Below, piece by piece: positions 26,493-37,600 of a DNA stretch of 64,000 nucleotides. This stretch comes from Meloidogyne chitwoodi (Eukaryota > Nematoda > Chromadorea > Rhabditida > Meloidogynidae). The stretch spans positions 1,550,001 through 1,614,000 of the forward strand of contig JACZZP010000014.1 of NCBI GenBank assembly GCA_015183035.1, read 5' to 3'. Both the position numbers and the translations under genes were made by a program. The notes under the pieces are model-generated. The model saw nothing but the letters and a program-made list of their open reading frames with translations. It was not told the origin of the DNA and did not search any database. How positions within the stretch are numbered: the first letter of the stretch is position 1; each line of letters begins with the position of its first letter.

Positions 26493-27958
26493 TTAACGAA
26501 ATGTATGTCCCTTCCCACTAAACGGTTTCAATGTGTCTGTATCATCATCATCATTTTGTTCTCTTGCAAATTTTTCAAGAACAGCTCTGCTCTTGTAATC
26601 TGTTCGAACAAAACTTAATTCACCTGGAGCATAATTTTCATCAACAATAATTGGAGTAGCAGCTAAAACATCTTGTATTTGAATTTTTGATTCCGTTCTC
26701 TAGAAATTTATTTGAAAATATTTTCTTAAAAAAAAGAATAAACCTGTTTAGAAGAGGAAGGAGCTGTTTGTGCAATTTTTTCATCCTTAGGTTTTACAAC
26801 ACGATTTACAGGTTTTCGGTCAATTTCTGCAAGGTTACCATGTGAACTTTTTCCATCTAAGCGATAACCCGACCCAACAAAAGGCTTCCAAACATCTTTT
26901 GCGTCTTCAGGAGTTCCAGCAGTTGAATCACCCTTAAAAATTATTTTATTAAATTAAAAAATATTTTAAAACATTTTTACTTTTATTAAAGCTCCTTTAG
27001 TCCCATAATTTTCTGCTATATTTTCCTTCGGCTTTTCAGGTTCAACATAACCCTCAGCAGCGTCAAATTCAATATTAATATCACATTCAATTATAGTTAC
27101 TGCATTTTGTGGTTTAAGAGACATTACTTTAAATTCAAAAACTTGTTCATTATACTGTTTTAAAATAGTAAAAAAAAGTAGAACATTTATTAATTTAAAT
27201 AACCTGAACAGCAACAACATCACCTTTTGTAAGACAAGCAAACTTTCGAAGTTCAACCTAATTATTTTTCAGTTTCAATCAAAAATTAATTTTAAACTGA
27301 TATTTGTTAAGGTATTTAAGTTTATAAAAACATTTAATTATTTCACAATTTTAAAACAAAAAAACCTCAAGCATGGCCTTAGGATTTGTAACGTGATAAA
27401 AATCTGTTGACATTGGCTTAAATTTTGCATAAGTAGCAGCAGGAAGTGATCTACAAGGATTTAATGATTTTATAAATTCTTCTTAAAGTTTAATCAAATT
27501 AGAATTTTACAAACTAACCGATATTCGACTAGAATTATATCACCTTCCAAAAGACACAATTGATTCATCATCTAAATTTATTTAAAAATTAATTTTAAAG
27601 AAAGTAAAATACCCAAGAAGGCAAGTAGCATCTTCCTTCTTCTGCTAAAAATTCCAAAACACCTGCATGAGTAGACCTTTGATGCTCAGGGCTTATATTA
27701 GTCAATTTAAACAACATTGGCCATTGAATATTTCGACGAACCAAAGTATCCAAACATGAAGTTGGTAAAAGAATCTTTAAAAAAACTTTTAAAATTATTC
27801 TAAAAATTTATTTAAAATTAAACCTTGCCACCATATGTCAGCTCATTGATTTTTTGTGTGTCATAGTTTTGAAAAAATGGAGGAGAGAAGCATCTTAATT
27901 GAACAGAAAATGTGGAAGCAACATCACCAATTCCCATAAATCGTTCAAACGAAAACAT
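26493..27958 (-). CDS. ufd-1: Ubiquitin fusion degradation protein UFD1
   Basis: The start is ATG at 27958, immediately after TTTTTAG (probable trans-splice acceptor). The N-terminal double-psi barrel domain is recognisable: [93 protein letters not shown] and [20 protein letters not shown]. It continues through [20 protein letters not shown] and [14 protein letters not shown]. The C-terminal tail, where UFD1 binds NPL4 and p97/CDC-48, ends FSGKGHTFR. It pulls ubiquitylated proteins from membranes and complexes with CDC-48. It sits between an upstream micropeptide frame (148-base gap) and PPAN (170-base gap), all on one strand. Confidence 0.93.
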
Positions 27959-28105
27959 CTAAAAATTTTATATAAATATATAAAATATATTTACCACTTT
28001 TCCTGTGTAAATCAAAAAAAAAATAAATAAAATTGTTGAAAAATAAAAAAAGATGACAAATATTTTTCCTTTTTAGATTTTACTAATTTTTATTCGAATA
28101 AATAT

Positions 28106-28210
28106 TTAAAGTCGAAGTGGAAATCCACGAATTAAAAATGCCAAAAACAATACAGGTATAAGCAAACAAGCAGAATATAATGCAATTAATGTAAAACCAG
28201 CTAACCACAT
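28106..28210 (-). CDS. Putative 34-aa single-helix membrane micropeptide
   Basis: An intronless frame begins MWLAGFTLIALYSACLLIPV, continues with LFLAFLIRGFPLRL and stops. Almost all residues after Met form one hydrophobic helix followed by a basic tail. AATAAA lies just downstream on the same strand. UFD1 begins 148 bases further, so it could be the first gene of a small operon. Length and composition fit the class of ER or mitochondrial one-helix peptides. I cannot name it, and a chance hydrophobic frame is not excluded. Confidence 0.45.
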   Translation of the reverse strand: MWLAGFTLIALYSACLLIPVLFLAFLIRGFPLRL

Positions 28211-28477
28211 AATAATATTTTTTAGACTTTTTAATCAAAATTATTTTTAAGTTTTTTATTTTTGGCGTAGCTATTTTATTGTTTTGGCATAATGTTTTTA
28301 TTTTTATTTAAATTTCATTCTCCATAAGAGTCGCGTCGTGGACCCGGTATTTCGTAAATAGAAAATATATTGGTTTAGAAATTTTTTGTTTTAGAATAGT
28401 TTGTTTTAGTGAAATATTTTACTAAGAATTTATGAGTTTATATTTTTTCAATTTAACTTTTTTAATTTCCTAAAGAT

Positions 28478-30692
28478 ATGGAGAATTCTACACATGAGAA
28501 TTCTATAACAAATAATAATTGTACAACGTCAAAATGGAATGAAAAAACTGAAAAAATTATTGAGGAATGTTCGTTATTTGCTAAAGGTGAAAAAGAATTG
28601 GCTGCTTTAATTAAAGAAAAAGCTAATGGATTTTTTAAAGGTTATTTTTTTAATTTTTTATTTTTAAAACATTCCAATACCTCCTAAAAAATGTATTTTT
28701 AGAATTACATTTTAATTATTTAGAAGATCAATATGATGTTGCTGCAGAATTATATACAAAATGTATTTTTTTGGATTCGTCAATGGCGCATTATTATGGA
28801 AATCGTTCTTTTGCTTATTTGAAGAAGGAACTTTATGGTTTAGCTTTAGCAGATGCAAGTAAGGCGATAGAGCTAGATTCAACTTATGTAAAGGTTAATC
28901 AAATTTATATTTACTTTAATTTTTTTTTAATTTTAAAGGCCTATTATAGACGGGCATCTGCCAATATGGCTTTAAGCAAATTTAATTTGGCTTTGGCTGA
29001 TTATGATCGAGTTCGTAAAATGATTCCTACAAATAAAGATGCTCAAAATAAATATCTGGAATGTAATAAAATTGTTCGAAGATTGGCTTTTGAAAAGGCA
29101 ATTTCTTCGGATCATACAATAACGAATGTAGCCGATTCAATTAAATTAGAAGATTTAGGTTATTTAATTTAAATTAATTCTTTTTTAAGAATTTATACCA
29201 TTTAAGCGGTTGAAACCAATTATTCTGGTCCACATTTGGAAGGAGAAATTACCGCTGATTTTATGAAGGAATTAATTAAAACATTTAAGGATCAACGTAA
29301 ATTGCACATTAAATATGCTTATAAGGTTGAGATAAATTGTTTTTAGTTTTAAACTTTTATTTTAGATTTTATTGTCAGTACGTGAATATTTGATTAAATT
29401 GCCTTCACTTGTGGATATTCGGGTACTTCCAAAACAAAAATTCACAATTTGTGGAGATGTATACATTTTTTTAAAATTAATTATAATATAAAAATATTTT
29501 TAGATTCACGGACAATTTTACGATCTTTGCAATATTTTTGAATTGAATGGTCTTCCTTCAGAAGAAAATCCTTATCTTTTCAATGGAGATTTTGTTGACA
29601 GGTTTGTAAAAAAAAATAAAAGAATTTCTTTCACAACTTTCATCGACTTATTATGATTTAAAAAAAAATTTTTTTAGAGGCTCATTCTCCGTTGAGGCAA
29701 TTTTCACTTTATTCGGCTTTAAATTATTGTTGCCAAACCACTTTTTTATGAGCAGAGGAAATCACGAATCAGATGTTATGAATAAAATGTATGGATTTGA
29801 GGGAGAAGTTAAAAGCAAATATAGCTCAAAAATGGCAGAACTTTTTACTGAAATATTTAATTTTTTACCTCTTTGTCACGTTGTTAACGAAAAAATTTTT
29901 GTTAGTTTATTTTTTTTTAAATTTAATTATTTTTTTAAATTTATTTTTTTTAGGTTTGTCATGGAGGATTGTTTTCAGAAGATGATGTTACTTTAGACAG
30001 AATAAAAAAGGTTAATCGAAATAGACAACCACCAGATGAAGGAATTATGTGTGATCTTCTTTGGTTTTTTTTTTTAATTTTATTTTTTTTAAATATATTT
30101 TTGTAAAAAAGGTCTGACCCTCAAGAATTTCCTGGACGTTCTCCATCAAAAAGAGGTGTTGGCACTCAATTTGGGCCTGATGTGACTGAAAAGTTTTTGA
30201 AGGAAAATGGACTTCTTTATGTTATTAGGTTTTATTTATAAAAATATTTTTAAGTAATTTTTTTTTAAATTTAAAGAAGTCATGAAGTAAAACCAGAAGG
30301 TTATGAGTCTCATCATGATGGGAAATGCTGGACAATCTTCAGTGCTCCCAATTAGTAAATTAATTTTTTTATATAAATATTTAATTAGAGGAATAAATAT
30401 TTTTTTTTGACATTTTTAAAAGAAAGGGGGGAATTTATTAATTCTTAAGCTACGAGGAAATTACGGTCCGTCTTTAAATTTACTCCCAATGATTAAAATT
30501 AACCACCAAAATTTTAAAATATTTTTTTAACTAATTTTATTTAGTTGCGATACAATAGGAAATAAAGGAGCTTTTATCAACATTACGGGGGATTGCTTGT
30601 TTCCTCCAAAACTTGTTTCATTTGAATCTGTTCCACATCCAAAAGTGAGAGCAATGGCATATGCTTCTTCGATGTTTAGCTTCATTTCATAG
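28478..30692 (+). CDS. pph-5: Serine/threonine protein phosphatase 5 (TPR + PPP domain)
   Basis: About eight exons encode an N-terminal TPR region (KANGFFK...; [80 protein letters not shown]) and a PPP-type catalytic domain. The metal and active-site motifs are complete: GDIHGQF, GDFVDRG, RGNHES, HGGLF, DLLWSDPQ and RSHE, followed by [17 protein letters not shown]5 dephosphorylates Hsp90 clients, and its TPRs bind the Hsp90 tail and autoinhibit the enzyme. The C-terminus ([12 protein letters not shown]) is near the usual end. Identity is secure, although GDIHGQF replaces the usual GDVHGQF. Confidence 0.95.
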
Positions 30693-31332
30693 TATTTTTT
30701 CTTTTATTTTTAAATGATCAAAAGTTGATTTTTTGTTTTGACAATTCTTTATATTTAATTAAAATCAGAATAGAGTGATTTTTTGTTTTTACATTCATTT
30801 TTTATATCAACAATTATTCGTTATTATACAAAAGGCGTAGCCATAAAAAACCTTTTGAATAAATTTATGAAAATTTATTTTAATTTTTTATCGAGAAAAT
30901 ACCAAAAAAATCTCATTCAAAATTTAGTAAGATTTTTTTTGGCTATGCAAATAAAAATCACCAAAAATTTATTTTTTTCCGTTGGGTTTTTCTTTTTTTT
31001 TTAATTAAAAAACTGGATTTACTATTAAATAATTAAAAAAATAAATTTTAATTTTTTTTAGAATATTAAAAAGTAGATTCGGTTTTATTTAAAAATAAGT
31101 TTATTTTTTAAAAATTAGCTACAAGCTCTCTCTTTTATTATTTTGCTGACCTCATTATCCCCAAAAATGTATTACGTGTGTTGATAATGAAAAAATTGTT
31201 TTATTTTTTGTTGATTTTTTTTGTTTTTTTTTTTTAAATTTTAATTATATATAATTTTAGGATATCTTTTTTTTGTTTGTTTTCAGCTTTTTTTAGTATA
31301 TATATTTACTTAAATTGTCTGCCATTTTTCGG

Positions 31333-31525
31333 TAATTATGCGCGTAAAAGTCCGCAATTTTTGTCCGCACTTTTTATAATTTATTTATTTTTAAGTAATT
31401 AGCAAAAAAGAAGATAAACCTGTCTTTAATTTGTCGGTGTGTTACATACTATTAAAAAAAAATGAATTTTTAAGTAAATATTATAACTTGCGGACAGAAA
31501 TTGCGGACTTTTATGAGCATAATTA
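31333..31525. mobile_element. Foldback MITE, 193 bp
   Basis: The left end (TAATTATGCGCGTAAAAGTC, then CGCAATTTTTGTCCGCA) is mirrored by the right end (TGCGGACAGAAATTGCG, then GACTTTTATGAGCATAATTA). The arms are about 50 bases with few mismatches. The terminal TA could be a TA target duplication (Tc1/mariner type), but the boundary is ambiguous. Confidence 0.65.
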
Positions 31526-31904
31526 ATATACCCATTTTTCTTTTTTTGTATTGTTTTGATTAAATTTAAAAAATAGCTATAAAAATGTTTTTTAAAAAGT
31601 GTTAAAGTATAATTATCTAATCTTTTTTTAAATTTATAAAAAAAATAAATATTTAAATTTCAAACAATTTTTAAATTTTTATTGAAAGTCTGTGGGTTTG
31701 CGTGCTAACAACCAGTAAATTATATTTTTTAAATTTTAGGTAAAAATTGAGAGAAAGAAAGAGGCTTTTTCTAAAAAAGTAAAAAAATATTTTTCTATTT
31801 ATTTTTCAATTTTTCCTTGTCTTCAAATACTTTTGAATTATTTTTTTCTCACAGTTCTTTTCCTACTCGATAATAATATAAGTGAGTCTCAAACTATATC
31901 AGTT

Positions 31905-31990
31905 AGAAGCGACGTTGGTTTGGTGGATTAAGGCGCTGTCTATAAAATTTTATTTTATTGGTAGGTCTTGGGTTCGAGTTCAACGAGGAG
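31905..31990 (+). other. Degenerate tRNA-Ser/Leu-like segment
   Basis: TTGGTTTGGTGGATTAAGGC resembles the A box of tRNA-Ser/Leu, and TTGGGTTCGAGTTCAA resembles the T arm with its B box, about 40 bases on. The acceptor strands do not pair. Probably a relic or SINE head. Confidence 0.35.
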
Positions 31991-34660
31991 TAATTAATAT
32001 TTCCTTCTGAAATTTAATTCTTAGAATATTTTTTAAACATTTTTATAAGGATTTTAGATTCCAAAAAAATAAAATTGTGCAAATATTTTTATTTTTTCTA
32101 AAAAATACGTAAATATCCTCCCTCTTTTTTTTTCTTATGGCAACGTAATGAGTGTTTGTTAGGAAAAATTTTTTATTTTTTCTCTATTCAATTTCGTGTT
32201 TTTAATGCTGCCAAAAGAAGAAAAAATGGGGATTTTGCTAGTAAGGAATAAAAAAAGAAAGAAAAAGGAATGGCAAAAGACTGAAAGGCAAAACCGAAGT
32301 ATACACAAACATAATGCCATTTTTTCTTTTTTCTCGACTTTCCCCCTCTGATTTTCTATATTGGCCCAACAGCGCTATCGCGGCCTTTGGTGTCCCAACA
32401 CACCAAAAATTTATCGAATTGTGTGAGAAGCTGAGTTGACAAAAAAAGAGAGAAAAGAAGGGATTATTAGGATGTTATGTCCTTAGCATTTACACAAACA
32501 ACAATATATTTTCTTCTTTTGGAGATAATAATAAAAGTATAAAGAGTGTGTCATTTAATAATAACACATTTGTTTCATATTTTTATTATTAAATATTATA
32601 TTTTTAAAGTTTATTTTTAATAATTTTCCAAACTTTGAACAGGCGTGTTTTTGTAAGGTTAACGTTAATACTTATTTTATTTATATTAACAAATGAATAC
32701 CTAAAATCGTAAAATTTTGCTTAAAAATATTTAATAGTGTTATTCAACTTTTTTGAAAATTTCAGATTTTTTGGTTAGCTATAAAAAAAGTTATGGGCGA
32801 AAAATGCCAAATTTTTAAAAAATTATCGCTTTTTTGTTAGTTTTTTGGCCATATCTTGAGAAATATTTAACAAAAAAATCTTAAATTTTTAAATACATTT
32901 TTTGATACTTTGTCGGATATATATACAAAATTTTATATTTTTAGGTAACTTATACAGTTTTTTAAAATTAAATTTTAACGCTACCAACTTCCCTTAATTT
33001 TCTTCTATTTTTTCTTATTTTTTAAGCTTTATCCAATTTTAATAAATTTAATTTTTATTTTATTTTAATCTTTTTTACGATGAATTTTAAGAAACACATT
33101 TTTTTCTTAATTTATTTCCTGTAATAAGCCACAGATCGTTTTTTTAAGAAGAAAGATAAATATTTTGGCGTGAGAATGCGAAAAAAAGCATTAAAAAAAG
33201 CTTTCAAATAAAAGTGAAAACTAAACACACATAAATTGTTTTCTCTTTTATTATTTTGCCCAAAAAAATGAACAACTGACTTTAAATAAAAAAAATATTT
33301 TTTGAGAATTATGAGGTTGAAAAATTGATATAAAAAACCAAAAACATTAATAGAGAATTTTAAATTATTCTTTCTTCTTTTTAACTAAAAAAATAAAATA
33401 ATTATTATTTTTATAATGATCTATATTTGATTAATTATTAAATAATTGTTTAATTGACTTAATATTTAAAAAATAAATTATTGTACCAATTGGCCCTTTG
33501 AAAAAGAAAATAACTTTTTTTTTGAACAAAAGTGTCAGTCCCGAATCTTCGGTCAGAAAGTTTTTATATAAATAGACTATCTATAATAACACTTTTTTGT
33601 GTTACAATAAGTTGGTATCTTCTGTAATAGTAACATCCTTTAATACATAATTTCTGTCAGAGTATAAATAAAATAAAATAAATATTTGTGAGATAGTCAA
33701 TTGTTTTGTTACACTGTTTTATCCCAATAAAAGTTTTATTAAATATATTTATTTTTGTTTTTTAAGATAAAAATAGAGGCAATTTCCCAATTTTTTACAA
33801 TAATACCCCTTTTTGTTTAAAATATTTATTCACTCATTTTTAAAAGAAAAAATGAAGTTTTTTTTGTTATTTTTTCAAATTTTATTAAATAAATAAATAC
33901 TCATATTTTCGCTGTTGGGGATAATATTTTTATATGTTAACATGGTTACTAGGTAAATAATTTCTTTATTTTTTTAACTACAAGAACATTTTTTTTAATT
34001 TTTTTTAAACTTTTTTTAAATAAAAAAATCTAAAAATATCTTCAAATTCTTCTAAATTCAAAAGTTACCTAAATTAAATTTTGGTGTTATGAAAATTTTA
34101 TCTTTTGAAAATAAAATGACGTTATGCCAAAATATAATTATTTGTTTTATTTTAAAATCTTTATTTTTACAATTTGTTGTAGTTTTTGATTTTCATGATT
34201 TTACCAAATTATTTCTTGTTAGATTTGTGTGATTTAGCTCCCGCATCAATTTTTAAAGAGAATTTCCGAATATTCGATATTTTCTTTGTTTTTAATTTTC
34301 AGTTGTTCAAACAAATATCAAAACAGACAAACAATTTTAATTTATGAAAAAATAATTGATTTTTTCAAAGTATTTTTACTTTCTGTTTTACCCAAGAATA
34401 ACAACATTTTTATCAAAATTTTAAAAAACTTAAAAAATAATACAAAAAAAAATATCTCAAAAGTTTCCCATAACTTTACAAAAAAATATATGTTTTCATT
34501 CTTATTTAAATCTCTAGGGTACCATTACAAATCTTTTTTTATAAAATTATTTTTTTATATTTTTTTCAGATTTATATATACAACAAAATTATGAAATATT
34601 CCTTCCAATATTTTTTATTATTTTTTAAATTTATTCTTTGATAAAAATATATAATTTGGA

Positions 34661-37600
34661 ATGCAGTCATGGACTTTATTTTTTCTTCTATTTATTTTCA
34701 ATTTATTGCTGCCATTTGTTAAAAATAATATTTTGGCTTTTAAAGAAGAGGATTACATATTTAAGGTTTGCAAAATATTTTTAAAAAATTTTTTAAATTT
34801 TTTAAAGAATTCTCTTCCATCATATTTCCATTCGATAGAAAGGCGGAGAGCTCCAATTTCCCGTCCTTTTACTTCTCTAAAAGATTTTCTCTTAAAATTA
34901 GACAGTTTATTATGGTCTTGTAATAATAATAAAATACTTGAAGGATATTTAACTCAAAAATTGATTAATCAATCAATTCAAAGAATTATTACAAAACAAA
35001 TAAATGTTACAGAAAAAGAAAAAAGAGGAGGAACACAACAACAACAAATGGCTTTGCTTTTATCTCTTGCTCAAATTTATTCAAAACATCCGTATATTGT
35101 TACTTCTGATAATAATTGTTAGTGGTATTTTTTAAATAAATTTTTAAATAGTATCCGTCCCCCGGGGGCTTTGGACTCAAAAAATCACAAAAAGGTCGGC
35201 CTAGATTGTCCCCGAAAATTGATAATCTCCCATCATCTCGTTCCCGTTAAAGTCTTCCCGCCCTAAGGGGACGAACCCTATTTTTAAATAATATTAAAAA
35301 AGGTTTAAGAGGATGGTCAATACACAAAAACGGGAAAGAATATTTTATAAATATTTTATTTTCCCCCCGTTCCTCACCTTTTTTAAATTATTTTTCTTTG
35401 TCCAAAAAAAATATTTTTTAAATATTTTTTGTGCAGCTCTTCCTCCAAATTCTTCAATAACTACAACACCTTTAGCACAGCCAGATTCAATTAATTCACC
35501 TGCCTTTGCATTCCAATTAATATGTAATGAACATTCCAGCAATCCTTATTGGGTGCCTTTGGCAATTTATAAAACTACTGATCCACACAAATATCTTCAA
35601 ATGAGATTACCAACATTTTATTTGGATGTTTGTGCTAATTCTGATTGTCAAACACATGTAAGTGTTATTTTGACCTTTTTGAGATTTTGACCCTTTTGAG
35701 ATTTCGACCTTTTTGAGATTTTGACCCTTTTGAGATTTTGACCTTTTGAGATTTTTTTTAATTTTCAGTGCTCATATTCTGTACATGGAGGTATTCGAAT
35801 ATTTGCACGTTCTTGTTGCCATGATGACTTTGAAGATGAGCAACTTTGCCGAAATGATTGGTTACTTCCTCAAAAGATTTTCTTTCTACTTTCAATATTT
35901 TGCATTATTTTTTGTTTTTTTATGATTATTGTAATTAATATTTAAATTTTATTTTTTAAATTTTATTTTAGTTAATAATTCGAGAAAAGAGAAGTGAACA
36001 GCATGACAGAGGATGGGCACTAATGGAATCTTTTTTTATGGGTGCTATTATACTCTATGCTATTGTAATTTTATTTTTAAATTATTTTTAATTTTTTCTC
36101 TCTCTCTTTAAAGCCTTTACTTGGCTGGCCAGAACATATTCCTTGGAGTTGTTGGATTGCTGATTTGGGACGTCAACTTGGTTTTACTTTATTTTATGGT
36201 TCTGTTATTCTTAAAATTTACAGGTTTTTTTCTTTCTTTAATTTTTTTAAATTAAATTTTTAAAGGAATTTACAAGAATATAGAGTAAGAAAAGCTCAAC
36301 ACGTTATTGTTAGAGAACTTGACTTAATTTTATATTTACTTTTTGCTATACTTATTGTACTTTATGGTATTATTTTATTTTTTTTTTAATTAAAATTTAT
36401 TAAATTAAGCAAGGTGCACACCCCATCTATTCGCAAAAAAATATTTCAAAATTTCAAATGAATATTTTCTTGCGAATAGATGGGGTGTGCACCTAAATAA
36501 TTCCTTGAATTTAAATATTTTCAATTATTTTTAAGGTATTCTTGCTTGGTCTTCAGGTTCATGGACTCGTTCAGAGTTGTGGTCTTCCCAATGGCCTCAA
36601 TGCCCAATTGAAGAGTTTAGAATGCTTTTTTCTCTTTTTGAACAATTAGTTTTATTTTATGGAATTAGATTATGTTTGTTTTTTTTTTATTTTTTAAAGT
36701 TAATTTTTAATTTAAAAAAAAAGGTTATAAAGCAAGAAATAGTTCTTGGATTGAACGTTATCAGTTTACTATAGCTGTCATTTTGGAAGCATTTATTTCA
36801 CTTGTGGCTTCTGCTATTAGGTTTTTTTTTTAATTTTTTTTATTTTTTTGATAAGTTTTCTTTACCTTTAAAGACTTTTTTTTAATTTTTATTAAAGAAA
36901 TTTATTTCTCATATCCCCTAAAGGCCTTATTTTAGAATATAATTATTTTTTAAGTAAAAAAACTAGTTTTAATGAATAAATTATTTTTAATTTAAAAAAA
37001 TAAGGATTTCTTCTCCTTGTTTTTGGTAAACATTTTTAAATTATTAATAATCCTCTGGGGAAGGTAAAAGAGGAGAGTACTTTAAAAACATTAAAAAAAT
37101 GTTGATATTTTCTCTACTTTAGGTTACCCCATTTATTCGCAAGAAAATATTTTATACCAAAAAAGAAAATATTTTTCTTGCGATTAAATGGGGTGTGTAC
37201 CTAAACAATTTGCATAATTCTCTTTTCATTTAACTTTTCTTCTTCTTTTAAAGATATACACTTAATGAAGTTGGTTCAAGAGATGCTCTTTTCCTTGTTG
37301 CTGTTCTTCAACTTCATTTGACAATATCTTTGAATATAATGGCAATTATTCTTCCTAAATTTTTGGTTTTTTTATTTAATTTGATTTTTTATTTAAATTT
37401 ATTTTCAAGTTTTCAACTGAAAACACAACACGTAGTAGTGCTATTAATAGTGGAAATACAGCATTTATAAGTGGAGGTAATAGATCACAACCTTCACTTG
37501 CTAAAATGAGAGAAAACTTGATAAATGGAACTATTGACTTTCAAGAAGTTCCAATTGTTGATATGAACCCTGAAGATATTCGAGTATGGTATTTTTTGTA

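Larger units (their letters stand above)
30693..34660. other. 4-kb AT-rich spacer
   Basis: No gene is convincing on either strand; the short frames at 30783-31004 and 34286-34594 are Phe/Lys/Asn-only translations of A/T runs. It holds a MITE (31333-31525), a tRNA-like segment (31905-31990) and a repeat remnant (about 32690-32995). A somewhat less AT-biased stretch lies at 32210-32480. Confidence 0.5.

Noticed and set aside
31905..31990. A functional tRNA-Ser/Leu gene
   Set aside because: A and B boxes are recognisable but the acceptor strands do not pair and the anticodon arm cannot be placed.
34286..34594. 102-codon plus-strand frame
   Set aside because: Phe/Lys/Asn/Ile-only translation of A/T runs upstream of the GPCR gene; no coding bias.
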